Counted from the first letter of the stretch, positions 1-6,988 are shown. The stretch: DNA of 8,436 bases from Clostridia bacterium (GCA_022360735.1 JAKSCF010000284.1:1-8436), one strand, 5' to 3'. Made by a program: numbers and translations. The notes: generated from the sequence alone by a model not told the origin.

Positions 1-38
1 TAGTTGTATATACAACTATACAACTATACAACCATACC
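1..38. repeat. 18-bp perfect palindrome overlapping three 8-bp tandem repeats (operator-like)
   Basis: Bases 1-18 (TAGTTGTATATACAACTA) are their own reverse complement. The unit TATACAAC occurs three times in perfect tandem at 9-16, 17-24 and 25-32, followed by a partial CATACC. The palindrome core TTGTATATACAA is the kind of site bound by GntR-family repressors; the Bacillus TreR operator is recalled to look like this. The unit length of 8 bp is not a helical turn, so the array may be slippage of one half-site. The left window edge may cut off more copies. It lies about 20 bp upstream of the putative -35 of the URO-D gene. The regulator is unknown and no GntR gene is in the window. Confidence 0.6.
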
Positions 39-66
39 TTTAAATTTTATTTATGCCGGCTATAAA
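39..66 (+). promoter_or_regulatory. Putative sigma-A promoter of the URO-D-family gene
   Basis: TTTAAA at 39-44 (4 of 6 to TTGACA) and TATAAA at 61-66 (5 of 6 to TATAAT) are 16 bp apart. This would give a start near 73 and a leader of about 27 nt that contains the SD GAGGAGGT (87-94). In such AT-rich sequence the match could be chance. No -24/-12 sigma-54 element is present in bases 1-99. Confidence 0.35.
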
Positions 67-99
67 TAAATAAAAAAATTATTTATGAGGAGGTAGAAA

Positions 100-1131
100 A
101 TGAACAGGGAGGAGCGAATAAAAGCTGCTTTAAATGGTCAAGAAGTTGATCGAATTCCAGTTAGTATATGGATGCATTTTTCAGAAGTAGACCAGGATCC
201 CAGAATGTTAGCGGAAGAACAAATAAACTTGAACCAAAAATATGACTATGATTTTATAAAATTAATGCCTTTTGGAACATATTCGGTACAAGATTGGGGT
301 TCAAAGATAAGATTTTATTGTCAAAAATACAAAGAACCGATTATTGATCAATTTGGAATAAAGGATATAAAAGATTGGTCTATTTTAGAGACTTTGCCAG
401 CATATTACGGCACCTGGGGAAAACAATTACAATTGGCACAACATGTTAGCAAAAATATAGAAAAAAACACGCCTTTCATTCAAACCATATTCAGTCCTTT
501 AACAACTGCAAAGAAACTGGCAGGTGATCGATTATTTCATGATATGAAAGAAGAACCCAAAATGATTCATCAGGCCCTTGAGGTGATTACTGAGACCACA
601 ATAAATTTTATAAAAGCCAATATAGAAGCTGGGGTAAGCGGATTCTTTTTAGCAACCCAATGTGCCACTTATGATCTTATGAATGATGAGAACTATGAGG
701 AATTTGGCGCGAAATATGATTTAGAACTCATTGAAGCATTCAAAGATGATACTTATTTTAACGTTGTACATATACACGGTGAAAATATTATGTTTGATAC
801 GGTGGAGAAATACCCGTGTAATTGCCTGAATTGGCACGATAGATATACAGAACCCAATTTTAAAGAAGCGAGAAAGAAAACTTCAAAATGCTTTTTAGGG
901 GGTATACAAGAAGTACCATATTTTGTGGATGGCGTTTTGAAATACAACAGTATCATGTCCAGCAGCTCGCCGGAAGAAATTGAAAAACATGTTCTTGAAG
1001 CTGTGGATCAAATAGATGGAAAAGGCTTAATCGTAGGGCCGGGATGCGTCACGGATCCTAGAACTAAAGAAGAAAATCTTTATGCGGTTAGAAAGGCCGT
1101 CGATTTGCGTAAAGTGGTTGCTGTTGAATAG
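100..1131 (+). CDS. Uroporphyrinogen decarboxylase (URO-D) superfamily protein, MtaA/CmuA-like, not HemE
   Basis: This 343-aa protein has the usual length of stand-alone URO-D-fold proteins. The N-terminus (RIKAALNGQEVDRIPVSIW) follows the superfamily pattern but lacks the arginine-rich active-site segment of true HemE, so haem synthesis is unlikely. In cobamide-dependent methyltransferases of this superfamily (MtaA) zinc is held by His-x-Cys and a distant Cys. Here the matching places read H224-I-H226 (in HIHGEN) and C316 (in GPGCVTDPR), so the middle ligand is His. The C-terminal GxGCV...ENLYAVRKAV segment is typical of the superfamily. The protein is probably a cytosolic methyl-transfer enzyme acting on a corrinoid or methylated small molecule, but the substrate is unknown and no corrinoid protein is encoded nearby. 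The start is firm: SD GAGGAGGT (87-94) lies 5 nt from the ATG. It probably forms its own unit, since a large hairpin follows. Confidence 0.85.
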   Translation: MNREERIKAALNGQEVDRIPVSIWMHFSEVDQDPRMLAEEQINLNQKYDYDFIKLMPFGTYSVQDWGSKIRFYCQKYKEPIIDQFGIKDIKDWSILETLPAYYGTWGKQLQLAQHVSKNIEKNTPFIQTIFSPLTTAKKLAGDRLFHDMKEEPKMIHQALEVITETTINFIKANIEAGVSGFFLATQCATYDLMNDENYEEFGAKYDLELIEAFKDDTYFNVVHIHGENIMFDTVEKYPCNCLNWHDRYTEPNFKEARKKTSKCFLGGIQEVPYFVDGVLKYNSIMSSSSPEEIEKHVLEAVDQIDGKGLIVGPGCVTDPRTKEENLYAVRKAVDLRKVVAVE

Positions 1132-1150
1132 ATAAAGAATTTAAAAGGTT

Positions 1151-1250
1151 GGAACAAAGATGACATAGGGGCTGCTGAACGAATATTAACAACTCTCCCC
1201 TAACATTAACCAATTCGTTGGTAGCCCCTAGATTTTCTCCTCTCTGTTCC
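1151..1250. repeat. 100-bp nested imperfect inverted repeat (large hairpin) in the intergenic gap
   Basis: Three pairs of arms nest. GGAACAAAGA (1151-1160) faces TCTCTGTTCC (1241-1250) with 9 of 10 pairing. TAGGGGCT (1166-1173) faces AGCCCCTA (1223-1230) perfectly. AACGAAT (1178-1184) faces ATTCGTT (1213-1219) perfectly. The loop is 28 nt. An alternative fold is possible: TAGGGG (1166-1171) can instead pair with a second CCCCTA (1197-1202), which frees ACCAA-TTCG-TTGGT (1209-1222), a perfect 5-bp stem with a TTCG tetraloop. The sequence after it is pyrimidine-rich (GATTTTCTCC) but not a clean T-run, so it is at best a weak terminator for the URO-D gene. It could equally be a leader element of the transporter gene or a dispersed palindromic repeat; a related copy lies at 7091-7147. 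Confidence 0.7.
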
Positions 1251-1329
1251 TACTGAAGCCTAACATAAAAAAAACTACAGCTAAAATAAAAAGAGCGTAA
1301 TTAAGAGAAAACAGTGCAATTACAACCAT
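1228..1329 (-). CDS. Possible 33-aa single-span membrane peptide (very uncertain)
   Basis: On the minus strand an ATG at 1329 opens 33 codons ending in TAG at 1228-1230, inside the right arm of the intergenic hairpin. The first 26 or so residues are almost all hydrophobic (begins MVVIALFSLNYALF), then comes a short charged tail, RNREEKI. This is the plan of small one-helix membrane peptides, including type I toxins, and the hairpin lies directly after the stop. Against it: there is no convincing SD upstream (only GGAT), and the coding strand is T-rich, which gives Phe/Leu/Val codons by chance. I do not recognise a family. It would run antisense to the leader of the transporter gene. Confidence 0.15.
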   Translation of the reverse strand: MVVIALFSLNYALFILAVVFFMLGFSRNREEKI

Positions 1330-1358
1330 AAACAATTATCCATTAAGGAAGGTTTCAT

Positions 1359-2243
1359 ATGAATATAAGCAGGACATATAAAGGTATTATATTAGTTGCG
1401 TTGTCAGCATTGTTTTTTGCACTTGGATCTGTATTTGCTAAGGTAGCGATTCAAGCTTCAAATCTCTCAGGTATTGTAATGGCGTTCAGTCGCTTTTTTA
1501 TAGGATTTGTAATATTTTTAGTTTATGTCATTGTAAAGAAAAAACCATTAAAACCTAATAATATCAAATATGTTTTGTTGAGAGCAATCTTCAATACCCT
1601 TGCGATTATACTTTTCTTTATAGGTGTAGAGTATACAACGATAACAAATGCAAACATGTTAAATATGACTTATCCGGTCTTTGTATTTCTTATTGCACCC
1701 TATTTGAATAAAGAGCAGATAAAAAAGTATTATATCATTTTTTTAATCTTGACTATGATTGGATATTATTTAATCGTTGTTCCGGACTTTCAGAACATAA
1801 ACATTGGAGATGTAACGGCATTGATATCTGGGATAGTAGCGGCAGTTGGTATTTCAGCATTACGCGAAGCCAGAAAATACGATGAAAGCTATCTAATTAT
1901 CTGTTATCTAATGCTAATAGGATCTTTAATGAGCTTTATGATTATATTGCCTAAATTAGTGATACCACAGCCAATGATTGCTTTTTATATGTTCATATCC
2001 GGTCTAATGGGCGTATTGGGCCAAATCTTTATTACAATAGGATACCGATACGTTGATGCAGTAAAAGGTTCATTGGTATCAGCCTGCCGAATTATCTTCA
2101 GTGTTATATTAGGCGTTAGTATATTTTCTGATTTGTTATCATTAAGAATTATTATTGGAGGGATTCTTATACTCATATCATTAGTAGGTGTAAGCGGCAT
2201 TTTAGATAAGCATATGAACAAGCATTTGGAGAAATCATCATAA
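1359..2243 (+). CDS. EamA/DMT-superfamily transporter (drug/metabolite type, ten helices)
   Basis: This 294-aa, very hydrophobic protein has the duplicated EamA layout: one five-helix repeat at about residues 9-138 and a second at about 150-282. The N-terminal sequence (KGIILVALSALFFALGSVFAKVAI) and the start of repeat two (GDVTALISGIVAAVGISALREARK) are typical of the family. The C-terminus is short and charged. It is an inner-membrane carrier moving small metabolites, amino acids or their derivatives; neither direction nor substrate can be read from sequence. The start is supported by SD AAGGAAGG (1345-1352), 6 nt from the ATG. The sigma-54-type activator begins 84 bp downstream with no clear terminator between them, so the two may be co-transcribed or functionally linked. 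Confidence 0.9.
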   Translation: MNISRTYKGIILVALSALFFALGSVFAKVAIQASNLSGIVMAFSRFFIGFVIFLVYVIVKKKPLKPNNIKYVLLRAIFNTLAIILFFIGVEYTTITNANMLNMTYPVFVFLIAPYLNKEQIKKYYIIFLILTMIGYYLIVVPDFQNINIGDVTALISGIVAAVGISALREARKYDESYLIICYLMLIGSLMSFMIILPKLVIPQPMIAFYMFISGLMGVLGQIFITIGYRYVDAVKGSLVSACRIIFSVILGVSIFSDLLSLRIIIGGILILISLVGVSGILDKHMNKHLEKSS

Positions 2244-2308
2244 CATTGGACTTACTGTAGAATGTTTCCAATAGAAATTAAGGTTAACGACTAGCTTCAC
2301 AGTTTCTC

Positions 2309-2338
2309 GGATAGGAGGGGGAAGTGAATGTCCTATTT
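2309..2338 (+). promoter_or_regulatory. SD and start codon of the activator gene inside a possible hairpin
   Basis: ATAGGA (2311-2316) pairs perfectly with TCCTAT (2331-2336), and two G-U pairs can extend the stem outward. The loop contains the rest of the SD (AGGAGGGG, 2313-2320) and the ATG at 2328. The stem takes up the AGGA of the SD, so folding could lower translation. A six-pair stem is weak and may be fortuitous. Confidence 0.3.
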
Positions 2339-4109
2339 ACGATTACTAGAAGATAAAATTCAAAACGTAGCGGAAGATATTTCTGCTACACTCAATATCG
2401 ATGTAACGGTAGTAGACGATGAACTGGTACGGGTTGGAGGCACTGGGAAATTTCATTATAGAATATATGAAAATAGTCCGCAGGATTCAATATTTGCAAA
2501 AATTCTTAGATCCGGTGAACCCGAATGGAATAAGACAACAAAAGATAGTCATGTTTGTCAAAAATGTTCCAATTATTTTAATTGCGAAGAACGGGGAAAC
2601 ATGACATATCCTATAAAAGTTGAAGGGCAGAATATTGGAGTTGTTAGTTTTGCCGCATTTAATTCCGAGCAAAAGGAGCTAATGCTTAGCAAATGTGATG
2701 AATATCTTGCAATATTACAGCAAGTAGCCAGAACAATTGAAATTGAAGTGCTTAATATAAAAAATTCTAATAGACTCAATATGAAAATGGCTGAAATTAA
2801 TGAGATCATTAATTTGATAAACAAAGAAATTATAATCATAAATTCACAAGAGCTCATAACACATATTAGTGAGAGAGCATTAAAGACTTTAGGAATTAAT
2901 GCCTCAAAAGACAGAATTATAGGTGAAAAAATTGGAACAATTATCAAAAACTTAGAAATAAGAAATACAGACAATAATGAGATATTCGGCACTTGGAAAG
3001 TAGATAAAAGAGCCATTAAAGTAGCATACAAAGTAAGTGATATTGTATTGGATAATCAAAAAATCTCTACGCTTTTGAGTTTTGATAAAATTAAAGATAT
3101 CATTGATATTGCAATAAATTCTAAAGATAGTGATTGTAAAGATTTTTCAAATATTATTGGAAAGAGTCCTGAATTGGTAAAAGTGATTAAAAAGGCAAAA
3201 ATTGCTGCACAATCTGACTCTTCCATTTTATTAAATGGTGAGAGCGGAACCGGTAAAGAATTATTTGCAAGATCGATTCATAATGCAAGCAGGAGAAAAA
3301 ACAAACCGTTTGTAGCCATAAATTGCGGTGCTATACCGGAAAATCTTCTGGAATCAGAGCTTTTTGGATATGAAAGTGGTGCATTTACAGGTGCCAGCCT
3401 TAAGGGGAAGATAGGAAAGTTTGAACTCGCCAATAATGGAACCTTATTTTTAGACGAAATTGGGGACTTACCACTCCATCTTCAGCCAAAATTATTAAGA
3501 GTACTTCAAGAAAAGCAAATCATTAGAGTTGGAGGTAATGATCCTATTCAAATCAATGTAAGGATTATATCGGCAACTCATAGAAATCTAGAAGAATTAA
3601 TACAAATTAAGAAGTTTAGACATGATTTATTTTATAGATTAAATGTAATTCCTTTAGAATTACCTTCCCTTAAGGAAAGAGAAAATGATGTTTTGTTATG
3701 TTGTGAATACATACTGCAAAAACTGTGTCAGCAAATGAACATTAACAAAAAAATGTTGTCAAAAGAAGTAGAAAAAATATTTTTGCTGCACGATTGGCCA
3801 GGCAATATAAGAGAGTTAGAAAACGTCATTGAATATGCTGCCAACTTCTCTTCAGGTGATGAAATTACTCTGGAAGATCTACCGGATTATTTCTTTTCCA
3901 GAGTAAATAAGATTACAAAAGAAGAAAAAATAGATACTTATATCAATATGGACGGCAGTTTAGAAACCATTACTACTGTATTTGAAAAGAATCTTTTAAA
4001 AAAATATTTGGAGATATACGGATATTCTACCCAAGGAAAAAAGACAGTTTCACAAAAGTTAGGTATAAGCCTAACAACACTATATCGGAAATTACATGAA
4101 TATCAGTAA
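2328..4109 (+). CDS. Sigma-54-dependent transcriptional activator (sensor region - PAS-like - AAA+ - Fis-type HTH)
   Basis: This 593-aa enhancer-binding protein is complete. Residues 1-140 form a sensory region with a cysteine cluster C77-x2-C80-x5-C86. It resembles the N-terminal regions of clostridial activators such as PrdR, from memory. Residues of about 150-265 look like a degenerate PAS domain. The AAA+ core shows Walker A GESGTGKE (304-311), the sigma-54 contact loop GAFTGA (351-356), Walker B GTLFLDEIGDL (371-381), the arginine-finger region FRHDLFYRL (from 430) and WPGNIRELENV (490-500). The last 23 residues are a Fis-type helix-turn-helix (VSQKLGISLTTLYRKL). It would open sigma-54 promoters in response to a small molecule, redox state or metal. 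The SD is AGGAGGGG (2313-2320), 7 nt from the ATG. Its natural targets would be the neighbouring transporter and URO-D genes, but I see no -24/-12 site before either. Confidence 0.95.
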   Translation: MSYLRLLEDKIQNVAEDISATLNIDVTVVDDELVRVGGTGKFHYRIYENSPQDSIFAKILRSGEPEWNKTTKDSHVCQKCSNYFNCEERGNMTYPIKVEGQNIGVVSFAAFNSEQKELMLSKCDEYLAILQQVARTIEIEVLNIKNSNRLNMKMAEINEIINLINKEIIIINSQELITHISERALKTLGINASKDRIIGEKIGTIIKNLEIRNTDNNEIFGTWKVDKRAIKVAYKVSDIVLDNQKISTLLSFDKIKDIIDIAINSKDSDCKDFSNIIGKSPELVKVIKKAKIAAQSDSSILLNGESGTGKELFARSIHNASRRKNKPFVAINCGAIPENLLESELFGYESGAFTGASLKGKIGKFELANNGTLFLDEIGDLPLHLQPKLLRVLQEKQIIRVGGNDPIQINVRIISATHRNLEELIQIKKFRHDLFYRLNVIPLELPSLKERENDVLLCCEYILQKLCQQMNINKKMLSKEVEKIFLLHDWPGNIRELENVIEYAANFSSGDEITLEDLPDYFFSRVNKITKEEKIDTYINMDGSLETITTVFEKNLLKKYLEIYGYSTQGKKTVSQKLGISLTTLYRKLHEYQ

Positions 4110-4173
4110 ATATTTTCTCTAATCTACTGTTCTCAATAATATAAGATTGCTGGTTGGTGATATCATAAAAATA

Positions 4174-4201
4174 GGCTCCTCTGAAAGGAGTTCTTTTTTT
4201 T
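4174..4201 (+). terminator. Rho-independent terminator after the sigma-54 activator gene
   Basis: CTCCT (4176-4180) and AGGAG (4186-4190) form a 5-bp stem around loop CTGAA, extended by two G-U pairs, and are followed by TTCTTTTTTTT (4191-4201). It lies 65 bp after the activator stop codon and isolates that gene from the L,D-transpeptidase gene. Confidence 0.8.
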
Positions 4202-4334
4202 GGGAAAAAATAATACATTTTATGCATATAGTATATTAAACCCGGGTCATTCACGATAAATTCCAAAATACAGGATACCAGCTAAGCAGTTAACCATGAA
4301 TAATCTGAGTTAGGAAGTAGGAAGGAGTATCAAA

Positions 4335-5021
4335 TTGCTGAGAAAATATCTTATTATACCGATATGCTTGATTCTGGTATTGATTTTATTTAATATATCC
4401 ATTAAAGAAAGCTCTAAGCCGGTAGCTTCAGTATCAGATAATTTAATTATCTTTGTAGATCTTGTGGATCAAACTTTGGTATTATACGATGTAAAAGAAG
4501 AAAAAAATGTTAAAGAATATACGATAGCAGGTGGAAAATATACGACACCTTCACCTCTTGGAACCTATAGAATTACATTTAAGGCCAAGTGGGGGGAAGG
4601 GTTTGGCACACATTTTATGGGCATCAATGTACCATGGGGGAAATATGGGATACATGGAACCGATAAGCCAAATTCTATCGGGTGGGCTTCTTCTCACGGA
4701 TGCATTCGTATGTATAACAAAGACATAGGAGAATTGTACGAATTGGTTAAAATAGGAACAAAGGTCATCATTTATGGAGGACCTTTTGGACCTTTTGGAA
4801 GTGGGTTAAGGACTGTTCAACCAGGAGACCGAGGTTCTGATGTTTATGAGATACAAAAATATATGAAAGAAAAAGGATATTATCCTTATAGAGTAGATGG
4901 CATTTATGGAGAAGGCATGAAGGAATGGGTACTTCGATTTAGGAGAGATCATAACTTGCATTCCAGTCATTATATTGACCAACAATTTTACGATAAGCTT
5001 GGTATAGAGTTGTTTGAATAA
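4335..5021 (+). CDS. L,D-transpeptidase (YkuD domain) with C-terminal peptidoglycan-binding domain
   Basis: This 228-aa protein is membrane-anchored or exported. A hydrophobic segment at residues 5-22 is preceded by RK and has no clear lipobox. The YkuD catalytic domain spans about 40-150, with H107 in IHGT and the catalytic signature SHGCIRM (H121, nucleophile C123, R125). The C-terminal 70 residues (from about 158) form a PG_binding_1 repeat (VQPGDRGSDVYEIQKYMKEK...VDGIYGEGM). Family role: making 3-3 cross-links in the wall or attaching proteins to it, outside the membrane. The gene starts at TTG (4335), supported by AAGGAG (4322-4327) 7 nt upstream; no in-frame ATG is so placed. It is probably a single-gene unit, as a terminator lies upstream and a convergent gene downstream. 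Its physiological role (vegetative wall or spore) cannot be told from sequence. Confidence 0.93.
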   Translation: MLRKYLIIPICLILVLILFNISIKESSKPVASVSDNLIIFVDLVDQTLVLYDVKEEKNVKEYTIAGGKYTTPSPLGTYRITFKAKWGEGFGTHFMGINVPWGKYGIHGTDKPNSIGWASSHGCIRMYNKDIGELYELVKIGTKVIIYGGPFGPFGSGLRTVQPGDRGSDVYEIQKYMKEKGYYPYRVDGIYGEGMKEWVLRFRRDHNLHSSHYIDQQFYDKLGIELFE

Positions 5022-5026
5022 AAAAC

Positions 5027-5839
5027 TCATATTACATATTTTTCCAATACCCTTCCAACACCATCTTCATCATTAGAACTGGTCACAACATCTGCAGCTT
5101 TCTTAACAGCTTCATCGGCATTGCCCATGGCTACGCCTAATCCAGCATAGTCGATCATGCTGATATCATTTAAATTGTCGCCAATACAAATGATTTCATC
5201 AGGCTTAATATTCATGCCTTCTGCAAATCGCCTAACAGCATTTCCTTTGGTGACATTGCGACCGCATATTTCAAAATTATCAAACCACGAGCTGGTTAAA
5301 GTGATGTTAGAAATCTTATTGAGCTCATTGCTGTAATATTCTCGTTTCATATTGTTATTGCAATGTAACAGAACCTTATAAATAGAGTCTTGATCAATGA
5401 GATCATAAGGATTCGCTATTTCTTGTATAGAAATCTGATCCTCTTTTGGTAAGCTTTTATTCCAAACCGAGTATTCATAAGATTCCATCCTGATTTCTTC
5501 TGCATAAAATATATCGGCACCATAGAAATGATAGTAGGTGTCGGTCTTTTTCAAAAAATCTAAGACAGCTTTAAAAGCTTTTTTATCAATAGGTACATCA
5601 TACAGTATTTTACCATCTATTGAATTTCTAATAATACCGCCATTACAAGCCATAATAGGTGTATTCAATTTTAGCTGCTTGGCATAGACCTTAGCTGAAC
5701 CGTATATCCGGCCGGTTGCTAGTACAAAAATAGTGCCTTTTTTAATAGCTTCTTGAACCATTCGTTTATTATAATCGGATATTTCATCATGGCTGTTCAA
5801 TAATGAACCATCCATATCGGATACGACTAATTTATACAT
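5027..5839 (-). CDS. Cof-type HAD-IIB family phosphatase
   Basis: This 270-aa protein has the standard length for Cof-like HAD hydrolases. Motif I is DMDGSLL with nucleophile D8 and acid/base D10. Motif II is T42 in VLATGR, motif III is K198, and motif IV is GDNLND (220-225). The type IIB cap lies between motifs II and III (about 85-190). It is a cytosolic Mg-dependent phosphatase, probably acting on sugar phosphates, FMN or pyridoxal phosphate; family members are promiscuous, so the substrate is not assigned. It starts 8 bp after the methyltransferase stop, and its SD AAGGAG (minus strand, 5851-5856) is made from that gene's last two codons, so the two genes are translationally close and form an operon. 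Its stop codon is 5 bp from that of the convergent L,D-transpeptidase gene. Confidence 0.95.
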   Translation of the reverse strand: MYKLVVSDMDGSLLNSHDEISDYNKRMVQEAIKKGTIFVLATGRIYGSAKVYAKQLKLNTPIMACNGGIIRNSIDGKILYDVPIDKKAFKAVLDFLKKTDTYYHFYGADIFYAEEIRMESYEYSVWNKSLPKEDQISIQEIANPYDLIDQDSIYKVLLHCNNNMKREYYSNELNKISNITLTSSWFDNFEICGRNVTKGNAVRRFAEGMNIKPDEIICIGDNLNDISMIDYAGLGVAMGNADEAVKKAADVVTSSNDEDGVGRVLEKYVI

Positions 5840-5847
5840 ACTTATTT

Positions 5848-6984
5848 TTACTCCTTCGGTTTCTCACCATAGTATTGATAGTAATTAACTTGAATTCGAC
5901 CATTATATAATTTTCTTCTCTTATCAGCAGGTTTTTCAGAATAAATTGCTTCAAACTTGTTATCAGCAGTAAGCAGATATAAAGACCATGTTTTTTCACC
6001 TGTGAATAATTGCTTTAAATCTTCATATATATGGATTAACTTTTCCTTCTCCCCAATACGTTGGCCATATGGGGGATTACATATTATAATGCCATAGGGC
6101 TCTTTAATAAATAAATCAGACACAGGCATAGCCTTAAACTCAATACAATCATCCACTCCGGCTTCAAGGGCATTTTCGTTTGCGGCACGCACAGCGTAAG
6201 GATTGATGTCTGAGGCTTGTATATTAAGTTTCAGATCATGATGTATGCTGCTGAAAGCCTTTTTTCGTTCTTCTTTCCATAGACCCATTGGAACCGATGG
6301 CCACTCTTCAGACGCAAATTTTCTATTCAACCCGGGGGCAATGTTTTTAGCAATCATCGCAGCTTCAATAGGAATGGTACCGGAACCGCAAAAAGGATCT
6401 ACTAACAAACGGTCCGCTTTCCAAAAGCTTAACTGTACCATAGCAGAAGCAAGGGTTTCTTTAATAGGAGCGGCTACATCTTTCACGCGATATCCTCTTT
6501 TATGTAGCCCTGTCCCGCTTGTATCTATAGTTAATACAGCCATATCTTTTAAAATAGATACCTTAATGGTGTATTCAGCCCCTGTTTCAGAAAACCAATC
6601 TTTATGATAAAAAGATTTAAGCTGGTCCACAACCGCTTTTTTGACGATAGACTGACAATCGGGAACACTAAATAATTTAGACTTTACAGAACTGCCTGTT
6701 ACTGTAAATTTTCCATCTTCAGTGATCCATTCCTCCCAGGGCAAAGCCTTAGTTTGTTGGTAAAGTTCTTCAAAAGATAAAGCTTTAAATTCTCCCATTT
6801 TAAGAAGAATTCGGTCAGCGCATCTTAACCATAAGTTGGACTTTACAATAGCTGATTCATTCCCCATATAGGTGACTTTACCATCTTCAACCTTTAATAT
6901 TTTATAGCCTAAATCAGTTACTTCTCTTTTTACAACAGCTTCAAGTCCAAATGTAGCTGTAGCAATGAGTTCTATTTTTGGCAT
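5848..6984 (-). CDS. rlmL: THUMP-domain class I SAM-dependent RNA methyltransferase (RlmL/YpsC family)
   Basis: Using ATG 6984 the protein has 378 aa, the normal size for Firmicutes members of this family. They correspond to the N-terminal RlmL half of the fused Escherichia coli RlmKL enzyme, which makes N2-methylguanosine in 23S rRNA. The N-terminus PKIELIATATFGLEAVVKRE is characteristic. A THUMP RNA-binding domain spans about 45-155. The Rossmann methyltransferase part carries the SAM-binding motif VDPFCGSGTIPIEAA (195-209), an acidic SDINPYAV segment (about 258-265) and the catalytic motif NPPYGQRIGE (303-312). An open frame extends three codons upstream to a GTG at 6993. That GTG lies within the SD GAGGTGAT (6989-6996), so ATG 6984 is chosen. 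It is the first gene of a two-gene operon with the HAD phosphatase. The exact target base in this organism is inferred from family only. Confidence 0.93.
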   Translation of the reverse strand: MPKIELIATATFGLEAVVKREVTDLGYKILKVEDGKVTYMGNESAIVKSNLWLRCADRILLKMGEFKALSFEELYQQTKALPWEEWITEDGKFTVTGSSVKSKLFSVPDCQSIVKKAVVDQLKSFYHKDWFSETGAEYTIKVSILKDMAVLTIDTSGTGLHKRGYRVKDVAAPIKETLASAMVQLSFWKADRLLVDPFCGSGTIPIEAAMIAKNIAPGLNRKFASEEWPSVPMGLWKEERKKAFSSIHHDLKLNIQASDINPYAVRAANENALEAGVDDCIEFKAMPVSDLFIKEPYGIIICNPPYGQRIGEKEKLIHIYEDLKQLFTGEKTWSLYLLTADNKFEAIYSEKPADKRRKLYNGRIQVNYYQYYGEKPKE

Positions 6985-6988
6985 GTTT

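Noticed and set aside
1..38. CRISPR array at the left edge
   Set aside because: The units are 8 bp with no spacers between them, so this is a simple tandem repeat.
1132..1358. T-box or other known riboswitch before the transporter gene
   Set aside because: The conserved T-box sequence (AGGGTGGNACCGCG) is absent, and I could match no known riboswitch core. Only the unusual hairpin is reported.
2245..2275. Terminator after the transporter gene (ATTGGA ... TCCAAT)
   Set aside because: The stem is six pairs with a 16-nt loop and no T-run follows.
1132..2327. Sigma-54 (-24/-12) promoters before the transporter or activator genes
   Set aside because: Candidates such as TTGGAACAAAGATGAC near 1150 and TTGGACTTACTGTAGAAT near 2247 lack the GC doublet at -12.
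2573..3031. Minus-strand open frame of 152 codons within the activator gene
   Set aside because: It lies entirely antisense to a gene with clear domain structure. Its Leu/Ile/Ser-rich product mirrors AT-rich Lys/Asn/Glu codons, and I recognise no family in it.
4027..4266. Minus-strand open frame of 79 codons across the activator end and the terminator
   Set aside because: It starts at TTG without an SD, overlaps the Fis-type HTH codons of a certain gene, and reads through the intrinsic terminator stem. The composition looks like an antisense shadow.
6245..6607. Plus-strand open frame of 120 codons inside the methyltransferase gene
   Set aside because: It is antisense to the SAM-binding region of a well-supported gene, with no credible SD or protein family.
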